DNA of 64,000 nucleotides from Xiphydria camelus (Eukaryota > Arthropoda > Insecta > Hymenoptera > Xiphydriidae). Below the pieces are notes generated by a model. It was not told the DNA's origin, did not search any database, and worked only from the letters and a program-made list of their open reading frames with translations. Below are positions 23,417 through 35,165 of this stretch, one piece after another (the first letter of the stretch is position 1; each line of letters begins with the position of its first letter). Location: assembly GCA_963678675.1 (NCBI GenBank), contig OY783201.1:18965769-19029768 (forward strand), read 5' to 3'. A program made the translations under genes and the position numbers.

Positions 23417-23644
23417 GGGCTAAATATCTCGAAAACTATTGAAAAGTTAGCGAGACATACTGCGGAAAAAATTTAGAGAATTTCAAGACGAAACGATTGG
23501 TTTTTATCTCATTTTGTTACGATGTTAAAATTTATGTACAAAATGAGATAAAAACCAATCGTTTCGTCTTGAAATTCTCTAAATTTTTTCCTCAGTACCT
23601 ATGTCTCGATAACTTCTCAATAGTTTTCGAGATATTTAACCCTA
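23417..23644. repeat. Foldback repeat, arms ~95 bp
   Basis: GGCTAAATATCTCGAAAACT at the left and AGTTTTCGAGATATTTAACC at the right. The inner arms are almost perfect (ATTTCAAGACGAAACGATTG and mirror) around a loop near 23515-23540. Confidence 0.75.
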
Positions 23645-24686
23645 GATTTTAAAGTAATGTTTTTGGGGTAGAAGTATTTTTTATCAAGTTTTTACGATTG
23701 GTACTGTGTGTTTTGAATAACTTTAACTATTATGTTTGCTGTGTTTCATGCATAATAAAATTTCATGCAAGTTCCCTATTGGGGAAATTTTTAATAACGT
23801 AGTGCCCTAAATTTTTACCTTAGACTAGAGAATTTCCCCGAGACCAGAAGAATTTATACTATAAATTATATCTTTGTTAACTAAAACATATCTTACGAAA
23901 TTGATACGTCGAATACGGTTTCCGGTTGCAAGTGTCTCATTAGCAAGTATATCAATGAAATAGATATATCGAGCAAATAATTATGTCGAAATTTTTTAAA
24001 ACTGCATTATAACATTCATAAGAAAACCGAAGTGTTTCAACAATACATGGTCTGTGCTATAATAACGATATATCTGTTCATTTTTCTTACACTAAACGAA
24101 TTACATACTATAATTTTGAAGTAAAGGAAAAAGTTGGCTCGTTTGTCAACACTTCCTCACATGGTAAGAGTTTACTTGTACTATTTTTTACGCGAACAGG
24201 AATTTGGAAAGACACATTTTCGGAGAAATTTATCATTCTTGATGTGTGTATTGTAAAAGGGCGCCATATTCATTACCGAAATTATCATTAATTTAATAGG
24301 TCGATCGAAAATTAATGCGCGAGACAAAAATGTGTATCTGCGTGCGTTTGTAACGCGCGATGAGTCGTAAAAGGTAAATACACGCACTCTTTGCTCCCGA
24401 CTCCCCTCCATTAAATCTCCAGACTACGGATGATCGGCTTAGTTAAATGTACCGCGAGATATTCGAATAGCGGTCGCTTGGGAAGGTTGTCATTGAAAAT
24501 TTGGAAGGTAATGCGGAAAGTAGCTATTAGACGCCGCGCGTATCGAGGAAGCCATCGGACTGCCGACGGGTAAAAGCTGCAGACAAATTGTACAATCGTT
24601 TGAATCATTATTCCCAAATGGTTTGAAATTTAATTCCAGAAACGCAACCAGGAGTGAATACGAAAAATTGCAAGGAAATAAATAAT
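23645..24686. other. No recognisable gene
   Basis: Minus-strand frames of 68-79 codons near 24200-24729 overlap each other in different frames and show no domain. Confidence 0.35.
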
Positions 24687-24887
24687 AAAATAAACAGTTG
24701 TAGCAACTATTTTGGTAACAACTATTCAAGTTTGGTAATCAGCACCGGCTTATTATAGTCGCCACAACTATTTTTAAGTTTCGTTAACTAAAAATAATTA
24801 TGATACTACGATAGACTGGTGCTGATTACCAAACTCAATTATTTATGACTAAAATATTTGCCACAACTGCCTCTTTTCTTTCCGTGT
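24687..24887. repeat. Hairpin MITE family, copy 9
   Basis: Well preserved: GTTTGGTAATCAGCACCGGC, centre TTTCGTTAACTAAAAATAAT, mirror GACTGGTGCTGATTACCAAA, ending CTGCCTCTTTTCTTTCCGTG. Confidence 0.75.
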
Positions 24888-25014
24888 AGCGACTTTAAAA
24901 GCGTAAGATGATGGAACGATTACTTCAAAGAGACTTTAGCCACGAGGTCACCTGCTATTCATCAACTCTAAAAGAGACAATTATTAATGACATCGTAACG
25001 AAATTATTACGCTC

Positions 25015-25175
25015 GAAGAGAGAAACAATCGTGATATCTATTTTGATGAAAACTATTTAAGTTTAATAATCAGTATTAGTTTCTTATAGTTGTCGCAACA
25101 ATTTATTTAGTTCCAGTAATTATAGATAGTTATGATAATTATGAAAGCTAGTTAGCAAGTATATTCTATAGTTAT
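25015..25175. repeat. Hairpin MITE family, copy 10 (right arm lost)
   Basis: The left arm TTTAATAATCAGTATTAGTT and TTATAGTTGTCGCAAC are followed by the centre; the return arm is degraded. Confidence 0.5.
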
Positions 25176-26105
25176 TTACAATGTTTTCAGTGAATCGCTA
25201 TGAGTAAGCCCAAGTATGCGAAAGTCGTATGGAGGTTGCGCGACTACTAGACATTGTTAACCAATCGTTATTGAATACTGTACGCGTTCTTGTCGATAAT
25301 AATATTTGAATCATACAGGTTTGAAAATGTACGAATATTTTTCTCGCCAGTAATCTAAAGAGCCTCAATTTATGATGAGTCACCTGAAATTGGGCGTGAC
25401 ATTATTATATTGTGATAAAGCCAATGCTACAAAAGTGTATTTTTAGATTAATCGCTGCAAAAATTAATTTTTTTTCATCCTTGGAAAAGGATTATATTTG
25501 TAATAAAGTAACATTACAAGACCGACACGAATATAATTTGCAGAACTTGGATAACTATATTATTTGCTTACTACAAAACTGCATCATAATATATGTGTAA
25601 CTAGCTTATGTTGATATCCTGACTATACTCCTAATATATTATATTCAAAAGAGTAGATTCATATTGCAAGTATAAACTACTTTTAATATAAATATACGTA
25701 GAGTATATCATATTTATAGTAAGATTGAATATACATATTGATCCCTCAAAAAAATAGGAGTATTAAGATCATAAAAAGATTTTATTTCACTTTGTTGTCT
25801 GTCTTATAATGTTCTAATTACAAATGATGCATACAAATATTTCTTTATGGATGATGAATATTTATAAACGTATGTATATGAATCCTAAAGTAATATACAC
25901 TTACTTGAAAAGTGGCAAAGCAATAGCAACTGAAATCATCAGGCCTATCTTGAATAAATTCTTATCAATCACTATGATCGAATACGAAACTACGATGAGT
26001 TCTGTAATATTAATTTGGTACGGATTCTACTTTACAGAATTTGTCATTATTGTTAATCTGCAGTAGTTTTTCGAAGACATAAGAAATAAAGGAATCCTTT
26101 CTTCA
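25176..26105. other. No recognisable gene
   Basis: Very AT-rich. Frames of 60-80 codons at 25198-26066 lack recognisable domains. Confidence 0.35.
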
Positions 26106-26231
26106 TATGAGGAGCACAGTTCCAAAACTCATTTAGTCCATTCGCAGTTTGTCTTATAATCGCTAAACTATTAGCAATTATAGGACAAACTGCGAATGGA
26201 CTAAACGAGTTTTGGAACTGTGCTCCTCATA
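26106..26231. repeat. Near-perfect 126-bp hairpin
   Basis: TATGAGGAGCACAGTTCCAA at the left is mirrored by TTGGAACTGTGCTCCTCATA at the right. Arms of about 55 bp have only a couple of mismatches and a short loop at the middle. A young foldback or small-RNA-like hairpin; no other copy was seen in the window. Confidence 0.7.
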
Positions 26232-26449
26232 TATTCTATGTCCCTTATCCATTATCTTTATATTCTAGATTATCTAAACTACTAGTTCAGTGTTCGTTCG
26301 TACATCTCAACTACTATTCATTTCAGATTTACAACTAACAATAAGTGAAAAATGGAAACTCCAAAGATGACCAAAAGTAAAAGTGCCTATCGAACGTTTA
26401 TACCTCGAAGACGGTAGATCAGTATTTTTGGGTAACCGTCGCGTTCAGA

Positions 26450-27009
26450 GAAAAGAGTATGTAATTGAAGTAACCCTTTCGGTGGCAATTATTTGAGTAG
26501 AATAATCGGTACAAGTTTTTATAATTGTCGCAACTATGTTTAATCATTGGAACTAAAGAAATTGATTACTGATTGGGTACTTATTCCAGTTGTCATAGTT
26601 GTCATCACTATGTTCAATTCACTCAGTGTAATTCACAAGGTGTCAATAAGAGTCCTCGTACAATGAACTCCACTTAATGTCACTTGACAATCTTGAAATC
26701 GCGCCTACTGAATGCTTTATCTCTACATTCTTTCAATTAGTATTTAATATCCAGTTCATCTCTTCATATTTTCACCTCTTCACCTCTTCATATAGAATGT
26801 ATTCCCTTACTGCGAAATAGAAATATTGTGGTAACTATTTTGGCCACAACTATTTTAGTTTTATAGTTAACACCAGTTTCTTAATACTTATCGTGACGAT
26901 TTTAAGGTTTCATTAATACAAAATAGTTGCGACAACTATAAAAACTACTGCGGATTACCAAACTCGAATAGTTGTGATCAGAATAGTTATATGACCGCAT
27001 CTTCATCAG
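26450..27009. repeat. Hairpin MITE family, copies 11-12
   Basis: A degenerate copy at 26450-26620 (GAATAATCGGTACAAGTTTT) and a better copy at 26812-27009 (TGGTAACTATTTTGGCC, then AACTCGAATAGTTGTGATCA), separated by about 190 bp of AT-rich DNA. Confidence 0.55.
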
Positions 27010-27192
27010 ATTCCTTCTGAACTAAATTATTAAACTATCAACGCAATCCGATAAATGTTCGATTATAGATCGACAACTAAATAAGATGATAGTATATTAA
27101 AGAAGTCTAGTAGCTTTTTCACTAGAGAAATCTTATTTATACCATCAACTATGTCCCTACAAATGCCCTAAGTATTTTAATTATTGGCAGTT

Positions 27193-28135
27193 AAAAGGGA
27201 GGAAGACCATTTTTTGGTGTTTCTGAGCCCCTTTTTCACAGGACAAAACCCGCCTTAAATTAAAGCTTATGACCGACTAATATATAAAGTGTTTATAAGA
27301 TCTTTTTTGCAAAATGTGTCAGAACCGAGATATAGGTTCTGATGTATCTATTATAAATGATTGCTTTTTAAGTGGTATTAAAAATTTTGAAAGGTTTCAT
27401 TGTTTAGAATGGGTTCGGGATGGCATTGACACATATAAGTACTAGACCTAGCTAGAATGATATCGAGTAATAAGATCTGTTGTTCCTACCTCCGACATGA
27501 GAGAATTTAGTATACTTTAGCTACTTCTCACTTCCATTGCTATCATTGCAAGACTTGCGAACGATAGCATTAGGCTACTATCAGATTAAAGCAGGCTAGA
27601 TCATAATATTATGCAGAACATGCGAAGCCAGATGGATAGTATAAGCTTCAAATATGTGTACATACGGGAAAAAATGCCGCTCGCTAAGTACGACATAATG
27701 GGTATGAACTGCAAACTCCTTCGTCTTAGGATATAGTCACATCATCTGGGAAACAGAATACTTCGTCTACATTCTATTAGACAATGAGCAACAAGCCCAG
27801 GATGCCATAATCGGTTACTACTGTTAATTCAAAAATGGTCTGCGAACAATAGGCTGTTTTGCCCATGTAATGACAGTTTTATGGTATCTATGATACGCTA
27901 GATATTTTTTAAACATTCAGCTACCAGCAAACTTCCTGGATGATGTAACTATATCCGTAGAAAGTAATGATAGCATTGAAAGCAATGAAAGTAGTGAATC
28001 GAAATAAGATCTATACCACCCTTAAATGGCACATGTCACAATTCTATAACTTTGCACATTTGATTTACCCCTAATAAAGAACAAAATGACAAAAATTTCA
28101 TCGAGTGGAAAAAGGGCTCAGAATGGTCCTCCCCC
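27193..28135. mobile_element. TTAA-flanked decayed element, possibly piggyBac-like
   Basis: TTAA lies on both sides (27189 and 28136). The ends AAGGGAGGAAGACCATTTT and AGAATGGTCCTCCCCC are inverted, and GAGCCC/GGGCTC follow inside. The body holds a broken plus-strand frame with KMPLAKYDIMGMN and, after a stop, IWETEYFVYIL. These recall a piggyBac segment (KP-x-K-x-GIK ... GYIW-x-F-x-VYTG), but the similarity is weak. TTAA targets fit piggyBac. Confidence 0.45.
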
Positions 28136-28155
28136 TTAATCAGCCCCACACCTTG

Positions 28156-28490
28156 CGCGAAAAGAAAAGAAATAGTTGTGGCAACCATTCTTGTTCACAA
28201 CTATTTGAGTTTGGTAATCAGCACCAGTTCATTATAGTTATCATAACAGTTTAGTTTCACCAACCAAACAATAGTTCTTATAACTGCAATGAATTAAAAA
28301 ATAGTCGTTACATCTATAGTGAACAGGTTCTGATTACCAAACTCGAGAATAGTTGTAAAAAGAGTAGATCCCACCACCACTTATTTTTTTCCGTATACCG
28401 ATACAGAAGATATTCGTTACATAGAAAAGAAGAAGCATTCGCGGCAACTATTTTGCTCACACTACTCAAGCCTGATAATACTGGTCAACA
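28156..28490. repeat. Hairpin MITE family, copies 13-14
   Basis: A full copy at 28156-28396 (GAGTTTGGTAATCAGCACCA, mirror TCTGATTACCAAACTCGAGA) with an extra internal duplication near 28270-28310. A left-arm fragment follows at 28419-28490. Confidence 0.7.
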
Positions 28491-28504
28491 GTGATTTTGT
28501 TACA

Positions 28505-28738
28505 CGAACCAGACCAGGTGATTCTTTTATACATTTATGTGCGCTAAAAACGAATCTGACTCTCAAATTTGCGTATCACACGTCAGGATTTTGAAATACT
28601 TGAGGTTAAATATACGAAATCGCCCGTTTTCGTATATTTAACCTCAAGTATTTGAAAATCCTGACGTGATACGCAAATTTGAGAGTCAGATTCATTTTTA
28701 GCGTACATAGATCTATAAGAATCACCTGGTCTGGTTCG
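28505..28738. repeat. Foldback hairpin, arms ~115 bp
   Basis: CGAACCAGACCAGGTGATTC at the left mirrors GAATCACCTGGTCTGGTTCG at the right. The inner arms AGTCAGATTC and GACGTG are almost perfect around a loop near 28621 (TATACGAAATCGCCCG). Open frames across it are artefacts of the palindrome. Confidence 0.75.
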
Positions 28739-28739
28739 T

Positions 28740-29228
28740 GCCGTTTCACACTGGAATTCTGGAATCGGATTCCGGAATCCGATTCTAGAAGCGGACCCTT
28801 GTCGAGCATGCATATTAACGAAACCTTTTCACATTGGGATTCGAAAGAATTTGGGTCCGATTCCGCCGGCGGACGAATCGGGGAAGAATTTCCTCTCTCG
28901 TCGAGAATCGGAGGCAAATTCAGTCGCTCGCTGCTCTTTTCTTTGAAAACCATGTGCTTATATAAGTGCCTTCACACTGGGATTCCGGAATCGGATTCCG
29001 GAATCCGATTCAGTGAATCCCAGAAGAATTTGTTGCGCATTCTACTGAGATTCTGGAATCGCATTCCGGAATTAGAGCCGTTTTACACTGGGATTCCAGA
29101 ATCTCAGTAGAATGCGCAACAAATTCTTCTCGGATTCCGGAATCCGATTCCAGAGAATCTCAGTAGAATGCGCAAGAAATTCTTCTCGAATTCCAGAATC
29201 CGATTCCGGAATCCCAGTGTGAAACGGC
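28740..29228. mobile_element. GGAATCCGATTCC repeat-rich MITE(s)
   Basis: GCCGTTTCACACTGG at the left and CCAGTGTGAAACGGC at the right are inverted. GGAATCGGATTCCGGAATCC and variants recur at least eight times, as does TCTCAGTAGAATGCGCAA. It looks like several nested or tandem copies of one small palindromic element. The 143-codon frame across it is a repeat artefact. Confidence 0.65.
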
Positions 29229-29234
29229 TCTAAC

Positions 29235-29402
29235 AGAAAAAAATGTAATTTTGTTGACCAGTGTAATCGGCACCAGTTGATTACAATTGCCGCAACTATA
29301 TTTTAAAATTCCACTACCTAAAAGTAGTTGCGGCAACTAACACAAACTTGCGTCGACTACCGATCACAAAGAGTTCTCTGCACAACCACACCTTCCCTTC
29401 CC
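29235..29402. repeat. Hairpin MITE family, copy 15
   Basis: AATCGGCACCAGTTGATTAC followed by GCCGCAACTA, the centre, then AGTTGCGGCAACTA. The right arm is diverged. Confidence 0.6.
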
Positions 29403-30773
29403 GAGTAGCGATACAAAGTAGCAAATGTGGCTAGCCGCGTCGGCCACTCACCGTAGGATTCGGCATGCATCGCCGCGGCGGCGGCGGCATGGGATCCGGC
29501 GCCGCGCGATACGGAGGTGGCGAGTATCTCCCGGACGGGAAGCATCCCGGAGCGGTGATCGGCGCCCCGTGCAGCCCCTTGCTCCCCATCATCTTATCCG
29601 GTGAGTACATCATCTTTGCGTTTTACTGCGACCCTTGCGGGCGCTCCTATATTCGTTCGCCAGCAACTAACGCGCGATCGTTCCAGCAGCAGCAGCAGCC
29701 GCTCACGTCGAGCCGCCGAGATACTCGCATCTGTGTTACGCGCCCAATCGGTACCCACCACACGTAACCCACACAGTAAACCGTATATGTGCGAGAGGAG
29801 CGCAAGTCCTCAGAGAAGTAATACGATGTAGTACACCCAATCAGTCAGTAGTCCACGATTTTGCGTACAGTCACAATTTCGACTTGCACTGCATCCGCCA
29901 CGATTCGATCTCCACCGTTATCTCAGATCAACCGATCTCGACTTGATGCGATCGCATCCCGCCGTCGACATGTCGCGCGGTCCAACCGCGGCTTCCGCCG
30001 AGGAAGCGCACCTTGCAAGTGTCACGGGCAATGACCCCCTCCAGGGTCTTGATCCGTACGTCCACACTGGCACGCGCCGATCGATCGACGCCGATCGACC
30101 GAGCGCAACTTTTCGCGTCACTCGATACGATTTCTTACGAAAAAAACATCCTCATTTAGGTACGCCGCCCTACGGAGCTTAAACGTCCACGTTTACGAGC
30201 TCGCCCTTTTTGGCGCCGACTGACCACGAGTACTGCGCGACATGTTCTGCGGATGGACCGTCCTGCGAGTATGGGAAGCCGGGGGGAGGAGGGGGGATTG
30301 AACAGAGCGCGTGCCTTCGACAGGGTTGGTCGAGCGAGAAGGGGGTGAGCTTTCTCGCGATCCGCGAAGAGGGGGTTGCCCTGGGCGGGATTTTCACCCT
30401 CGCGCACGCGCCCCCGATTGAGCTTTCGCGGCCATCTTGCCCTTGCCTTCGCGCTCGCATGGTTCGCCACCGCTAGGTATCCGCAACCACCACCCATCCG
30501 TCTGTTCCATCCCTTAGCTACTCCGAGGAAACGCAACTTCGCCTCGTGTCGCCGGCGCGTTTTAGTCGGTGGTTCTGCCACCACCGCCGCCTGTGTCTAT
30601 ATCCGGCGTCGATGCCTTCTTCACGAATAAACGTCCACGCGCGCGCGAACGTCGGCGTGTGTCTTTGAAGCACGCGCGCGCGCCCGGCGGGGATCGAGCT
30701 TTACGTCGAGCCGATTCGAGATGGATCGCGCTGCGCGAAATTACGATTCCAACATCTTATGACCGGACCATGT
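29403..30773. promoter_or_regulatory. GC/CpG-rich island, possible gene start region
   Basis: About 1.3 kb of GC-rich, CpG-dense DNA in an AT-rich, element-filled window, with no transposon structure. It holds a candidate coding exon, a short CAG run at 29686-29700 and many overlapping frames on both strands that are expected in GC-rich DNA. In insects such islands often mark first exons or promoters; here that is inference. Confidence 0.35.
29452..29613 (-). CDS. Candidate first coding exon (strand uncertain)
   Basis: Read on the minus strand, a start in good context (CAAAGATGATG) opens a 54-codon Pro-rich segment that includes GRYSPPPYR and PMPPPPRR. It ends in phase 0 at ACG before the strong donor GTGAGT (29446-29451 on the minus strand). 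I do not recognise the protein. The alternative is a plus-strand exon at 29465-29600 (Met-His, Gly/Arg-rich) ending at an equally good GTGAGTAC donor. At most one is likely real. No matching downstream exon was identified, so this is a prediction only. Confidence 0.25.
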
Positions 30774-30909
30774 CGACAATATGAAACATTCTACATTTTG
30801 ATATATTTTTGTTTTAGATGCTACCATGCAATTTTACAATGCTAGCATCTAGGGAAAAAATGTGGTCATAGCAGTTATTGAGAGGTTATGCAGAATGTTT
30901 CATATTGTC
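30774..30909. repeat. Small inverted repeat at island edge
   Basis: CGACAATATGAAACATTCT at the left mirrors AGAATGTTTCATATTGTC at the right, with GATGCTA/TAGCATC inside. 136 bp, probably a small MITE. Confidence 0.55.
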
Positions 30910-31024
30910 AGCACGGTACGACCAAAAGACGCTAGCATCGTATTTTCAAGTGGAATTTTTTCTTCGTGTAGATATATATATGATATTCGCGTCCGTCCGA
31001 AACGACGTGGGAAAGTTTACGTGG

Positions 31025-31165
31025 GTTAGTTTTTCTTCTAGTTGCCACAAAAGTATTCCTAGTAAGCGGAACTTTGAAATTATTGTGACCACTATGAATA
31101 GTTAGTGTTGGGTTGTCATATTCAAATAGTTGCCGCGACTATTTTCTTCTTTTCGGTGACGCACA
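31025..31165. repeat. Hairpin MITE family, copy 16 (diverged)
   Basis: TTCTTCTAGTTGCCACAA, the centre TAGTAAGCGGAACTTTGAAAT, then TATTCAAATAGTTGCCGCGA and TTCTTCTTTTCGGTG. The TGGTAATCAGCACC block is mostly lost. Confidence 0.5.
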
Positions 31166-33120
31166 ATTTAGCACTTTTGGCACTTATGTATGAGTGATGA
31201 AGAAAGATAGACTTTAACTATTCTGTTTATAACAATGATATATGTAATTGGAGATTCGAGAAAATATATGGCAGATTGATCTTGTTAATAACTGATTGCA
31301 ATAGTAAGAGCTTATGAAATCTTGAAGGCAATTTTTGAAAATTCAATGGCATTAGAAACGTAACAAATCTTATGAAATATGTGAAGAAACATTTTTTCAC
31401 TTTATGATTATTTTGTATAGAAACGTCCTTCACATCAGCAGAATCCATCAAATTTATAGGAAATTAAATTGTGATGACGTTACATTAAATGTACAGTTTT
31501 GATCATGAAATTTATTGTACTATAATTTCCATTTATAAAGATCAGATTTCATATACCGGGTGTTCAGACCCAGGCTCCGAGACTGGGTGGAGCTTAATTC
31601 AAATGTGCCGCATACGCGAACTAATAGTGGCCCTGTTGTCAGTACGACCATCTATTGATCGGTAACCGAACCGATATAACAGATTTTCATTAGTTTTTTA
31701 TACGCTATTTTATTAGTGGTTACCAACAGAACAGAATGTACAGTTTTGATCATATTTATGAAATTTTACTTATTTTTATGACCACTGTGGATGATTGGAA
31801 ACTGAAATGAATAAAAAATGAGAAACTAATAACTTGATAATTTCTGTCGAAATTTACCAAAACTTAATATTTCTTTTGGAAAAAACTTATAAAATTCTTA
31901 CATTTTATGTTCAGCAAGACAATGTATAATTTTCTACTATTTTTATACGGAAAATGCAGAATTTGCGAATATTCTTAACAGTGTATCAGTGCAAACGAAT
32001 GCGTATAAGATGCAAGTACTTAATAAATAACAAGGTAATGTGGCGAAAATCTCGCGTTACGTATTGCGAATATACCATTGATATCTAAAGTTGCCATACA
32101 AGCCCCACATGAATAGTACAATAGTTGGCATGACGACCCGAAGGTAGCATATGTTGTCCGCAACGCGCCATCCATCGGGAATACATGTGTACGTAAACCC
32201 ACCCTTCCAAGCGCCATCCAGCAGGTTCAATAGTTCTTCACATTTGTACGCCGAGCATTATTATATACCTATGAACGAGTTCTTAAGTCGATATGTACAT
32301 ATGTAAATAAACGGTGCTGTATTGCTGCAAAATTTAGAGTGTACAGAAACGATGGGTCTTCGAGGGAAAGAAGATTTTTCATCGTCATTCATCCAATTCT
32401 ATAAACATATCTTACTTGATTATTATAGACGAGATCGGGCAGGTTGGCCCCTTATTCCTATTACTTTCTATAGTAACATGAAGTCATATTAGTGTATCAG
32501 CTTATCCCGGCCTTTAAGAGGGGGGGGGGGGGGGGGGGAGGTAGGGCCTAACGCGTGGAAAATAACTCTATTTTTACGAATTTTTTTAGAGCTATTGTTG
32601 AAGTAGATATATTCTAATGTTTCACGTGTTACAAAGCATCATTCGAACAACATTTTGTAATTTTTTTGTAGAAAAATATTGAGAAATAAGCCGATGATGA
32701 AGTTTTTTCGAGGACGCCTTTTAGAAAAGATGATTTGCGGTGGACACTATATTTCAGCGTAGAATTATCTCAAATCAAAAAATCAAAGCAATTTAGTTAA
32801 AACAGAGGTTTTTCTAGACCCCTACGTTTTTCTCTAATTTTTTTTCCATTTTTAAATTTTCGGTAGTTGTTTGAAGTAAAAATTGCGATTTTTCACGAAA
32901 AAATCCGTCATTTTGTTTCTGCAAAACCCCCTTAATGTAACAAAAAAAAGAAAAAGAAAAACGTAGGGGTCTGGTATTTTATATGTAAAAAGGTGTACAA
33001 AATTTGAAAAGAATCGGTGCAGTAGTTTTTAAATGACGATGTCCACGGACTTTTAAAACTTGGTTTGCGTTTAAAGCACCGAGTTCTTGCCGCTCCGCAG
33101 TATTAGAGGAGCGGAGACTT
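31166..33120. other. No recognisable gene; TIR remnant and poly-G tract
   Basis: At 31557 a single terminus-like sequence (TACCGGGTGTTCAGACCC) has no matching partner. A run of 19 G occupies 32520-32538. An inverted pair, TAGACCCCTACGTTTTTC (32815) and GAAAAACGTAGGGGTCTG (32957), hints at an old foldback. No protein coding was recognised. Confidence 0.4.
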
Positions 33121-33247
33121 AGAGCCGGTTTTACCAACAGGTATAAACGCGGTATAGCGCTATACTGAGAATAACCATAAGGCTTATTGCTGGTTATTCT
33201 CAGTATAGCGCTATACCGCGTTTATACCGTGTTGGTAAAACCGGCCC
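33121..33247. mobile_element. GGGCCGGTTTTACC MITE, second location
   Basis: Palindromic ~127-bp element nearly identical to that at 380-507 (I count two differences by eye) and identical over its length to the truncated copy at 510-620. Such similarity at sites 32 kb apart implies recent movement or conversion. Confidence 0.8.
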
Positions 33248-34107
33248 TTAAAGGTCTATAACTGAGAGTTTTGCTCCGATTGACTTGACATTTTGACACA
33301 ACATTCTTTAAATGTTTTACCATAAGAAAAGGCAATAAAAAAAATTGATTTTTAGACTCTCCCCCCCTCCCCCACCCCTTAAAATTAGCGAAAATGAAAT
33401 CCGTTTTTCTTAAATGCCATGATTAGATCCTATAGCTTAACCGTAATTTTATGTAGATGATACCAGCGACTCATTTCCACCCCTAAAACTCCATAATGAA
33501 TCTATGGAATAACTGCTCTAGGCCTAAACTTTCCTCGGATCTCTTCGCACATCTCTCCAGACTATACTTATTTCTTACCAACGGATAAATCTGTTATAAT
33601 CCCATCTACATTATCTTGATCCAACTCGAATTTTTCAACAATTCGGAAATTTAAATTATCTATCACCAAACAGATGCTAGAATTGTCATGTGAATTCTCA
33701 CTACCTCGATACATCCTTAACTTCCGAAACTTCCCACAACTAGAAAAAAAACTCGGTCGTCATACTTTATTCTCAGAATTTTCCACTACCCTTCGACTAT
33801 AAAGAATTTTTAAATGATTACGACTTACCGAAACATGAGTCAGGCGAGTTCTGCCTCTAAGTCATACATTAACCGCGGTATGACATTCCATAATTTGAAA
33901 TAGTGTAAATAAACATAATTAAATATATTGAATCATCATCTTTCACATACTTGTATCTCTCAACACAAAGATCTCGAGGATACTAATCATATAATTATGA
34001 CTGAGTAACGTCTCAGAATACTACATCAAAATCGTGGCATCTGAAAAGCTGTGGTAGCTAGGCATCACACCTCCGTAGCAGCTTGTGCAGATTATTCATA
34101 CATCCGA
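33248..34107. other. No recognisable gene
   Basis: AT-rich sequence with no supportable frame. It may be the decayed leader of the retroelement that follows. Confidence 0.35.
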
Positions 34108-35165
34108 ATACTAAAGGCACAACTAGAGAGGATCGGTCGACTTGGAGTAAATTCGACGACGTGCAAACTGAAATCGAAATTCACACGCAAAATTTACAGA
34201 AGACAGAATTTCATGAGAATAACAAGAGAGTAGCCTTACAGGAATCTCGGTATAAGGATGTAGGCGAAGTGACACAACTCATCGAGTGAGCTTCTACACC
34301 AATCAAACAAATCATTCGTCGTCTTCGCCGAGTCGTGAACTTATGGCTAATTTTAACTGCGAGCCATCAGAAATCTCATTGCCAACATTCAATGAATCGT
34401 ATGACACATGTTTCGTTTTTTTTGTGATTCCTTTACATCCATTATCGATCCGAGTGCGGAACTTCCACTTATACAGAAGCTGCTATTATCACCGTTCCTG
34501 CCTCAAAGGGGAGGCGTCCGATATCATGTCCTTATTACAAATTTCCGATGATCAATATCAGGTGGCATAGGATATGCGTGAAAAGTGAGAGGAGACATTA
34601 AACGGAACAGTGGTGGAGTCTGTGAGGGATATAACAGACTTCTTATGTAGACAAGGTCAAAGACTAAAGACAACGGTTTCAAAATTCATCGAGACGCAAT
34701 GCGGAACATCCTCACGTCGACTCACGGACAAACGTAAGCAACAATCCGCTCAACAATGAGCGCAACGACGCCATGATATATAGCACAAAGTACCTAATGT
34801 GCACATACTGTAAGGGAGACCGTAGACCAAAATTTTGGAGCTCTCTTTTCTGGAACGAAACAACTTTGTTGAGCAGAAGACTTTCTACTTCAACTGCTTC
34901 AGATACAATAATCTAACAAAGGATTGTATATCCATCAGGCGTAAGAAATGCATCGAGGTACATTATATGTTGCTGTTTTTCGCAGACAGACAAGGTAGCA
35001 CACTCGAGACTTCCTTGACATTAGCAAGTTACCATGCTTTCTCTTGTAAAACCAAGTTGCATTATAAACCGCAGTCATTCATCTTTGCGACAGTTTTGGT
35101 CAACTTCACTTGTGCAGAGCTCTTATCCATCTCACATACGTTATCACGAACAGTTTTGATATAGT
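34108..35165 (+). pseudogene. Decayed BEL/Pao-type gag
   Basis: Several plus-strand frames carry gag phrases in order: KAQLERIG, then WSKFDDVQTEIEIH (coiled-coil N-terminal part), SLPTFNESYDT and CLKGEASDIMSLLQIS with QYQVA (capsid-like middle), and finally CFRYNNLTKDC ... CIEVHYMLLFF, matching the Cys-rich knuckle of BEL gag proteins. Stops and frameshifts occur near 34287 and 34570. No LTRs were found around it, and the frame ending at 35164 may be the start of the protease region. Gag would form the particle core; this copy is dead. Its sequence differs from the element at 44.4 kb. Confidence 0.7.

Noticed and set aside
28679..29110. 143-codon plus-strand open frame
   Set aside because: Lies across a palindromic hairpin and the GGAATCCGATTCC repeat; the protein is a translation of the repeat word.
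30156..30630. Several 84-142-codon frames on both strands of the CpG island
   Set aside because: Mutually overlapping in GC-rich DNA with few stops; none shows conserved motifs.
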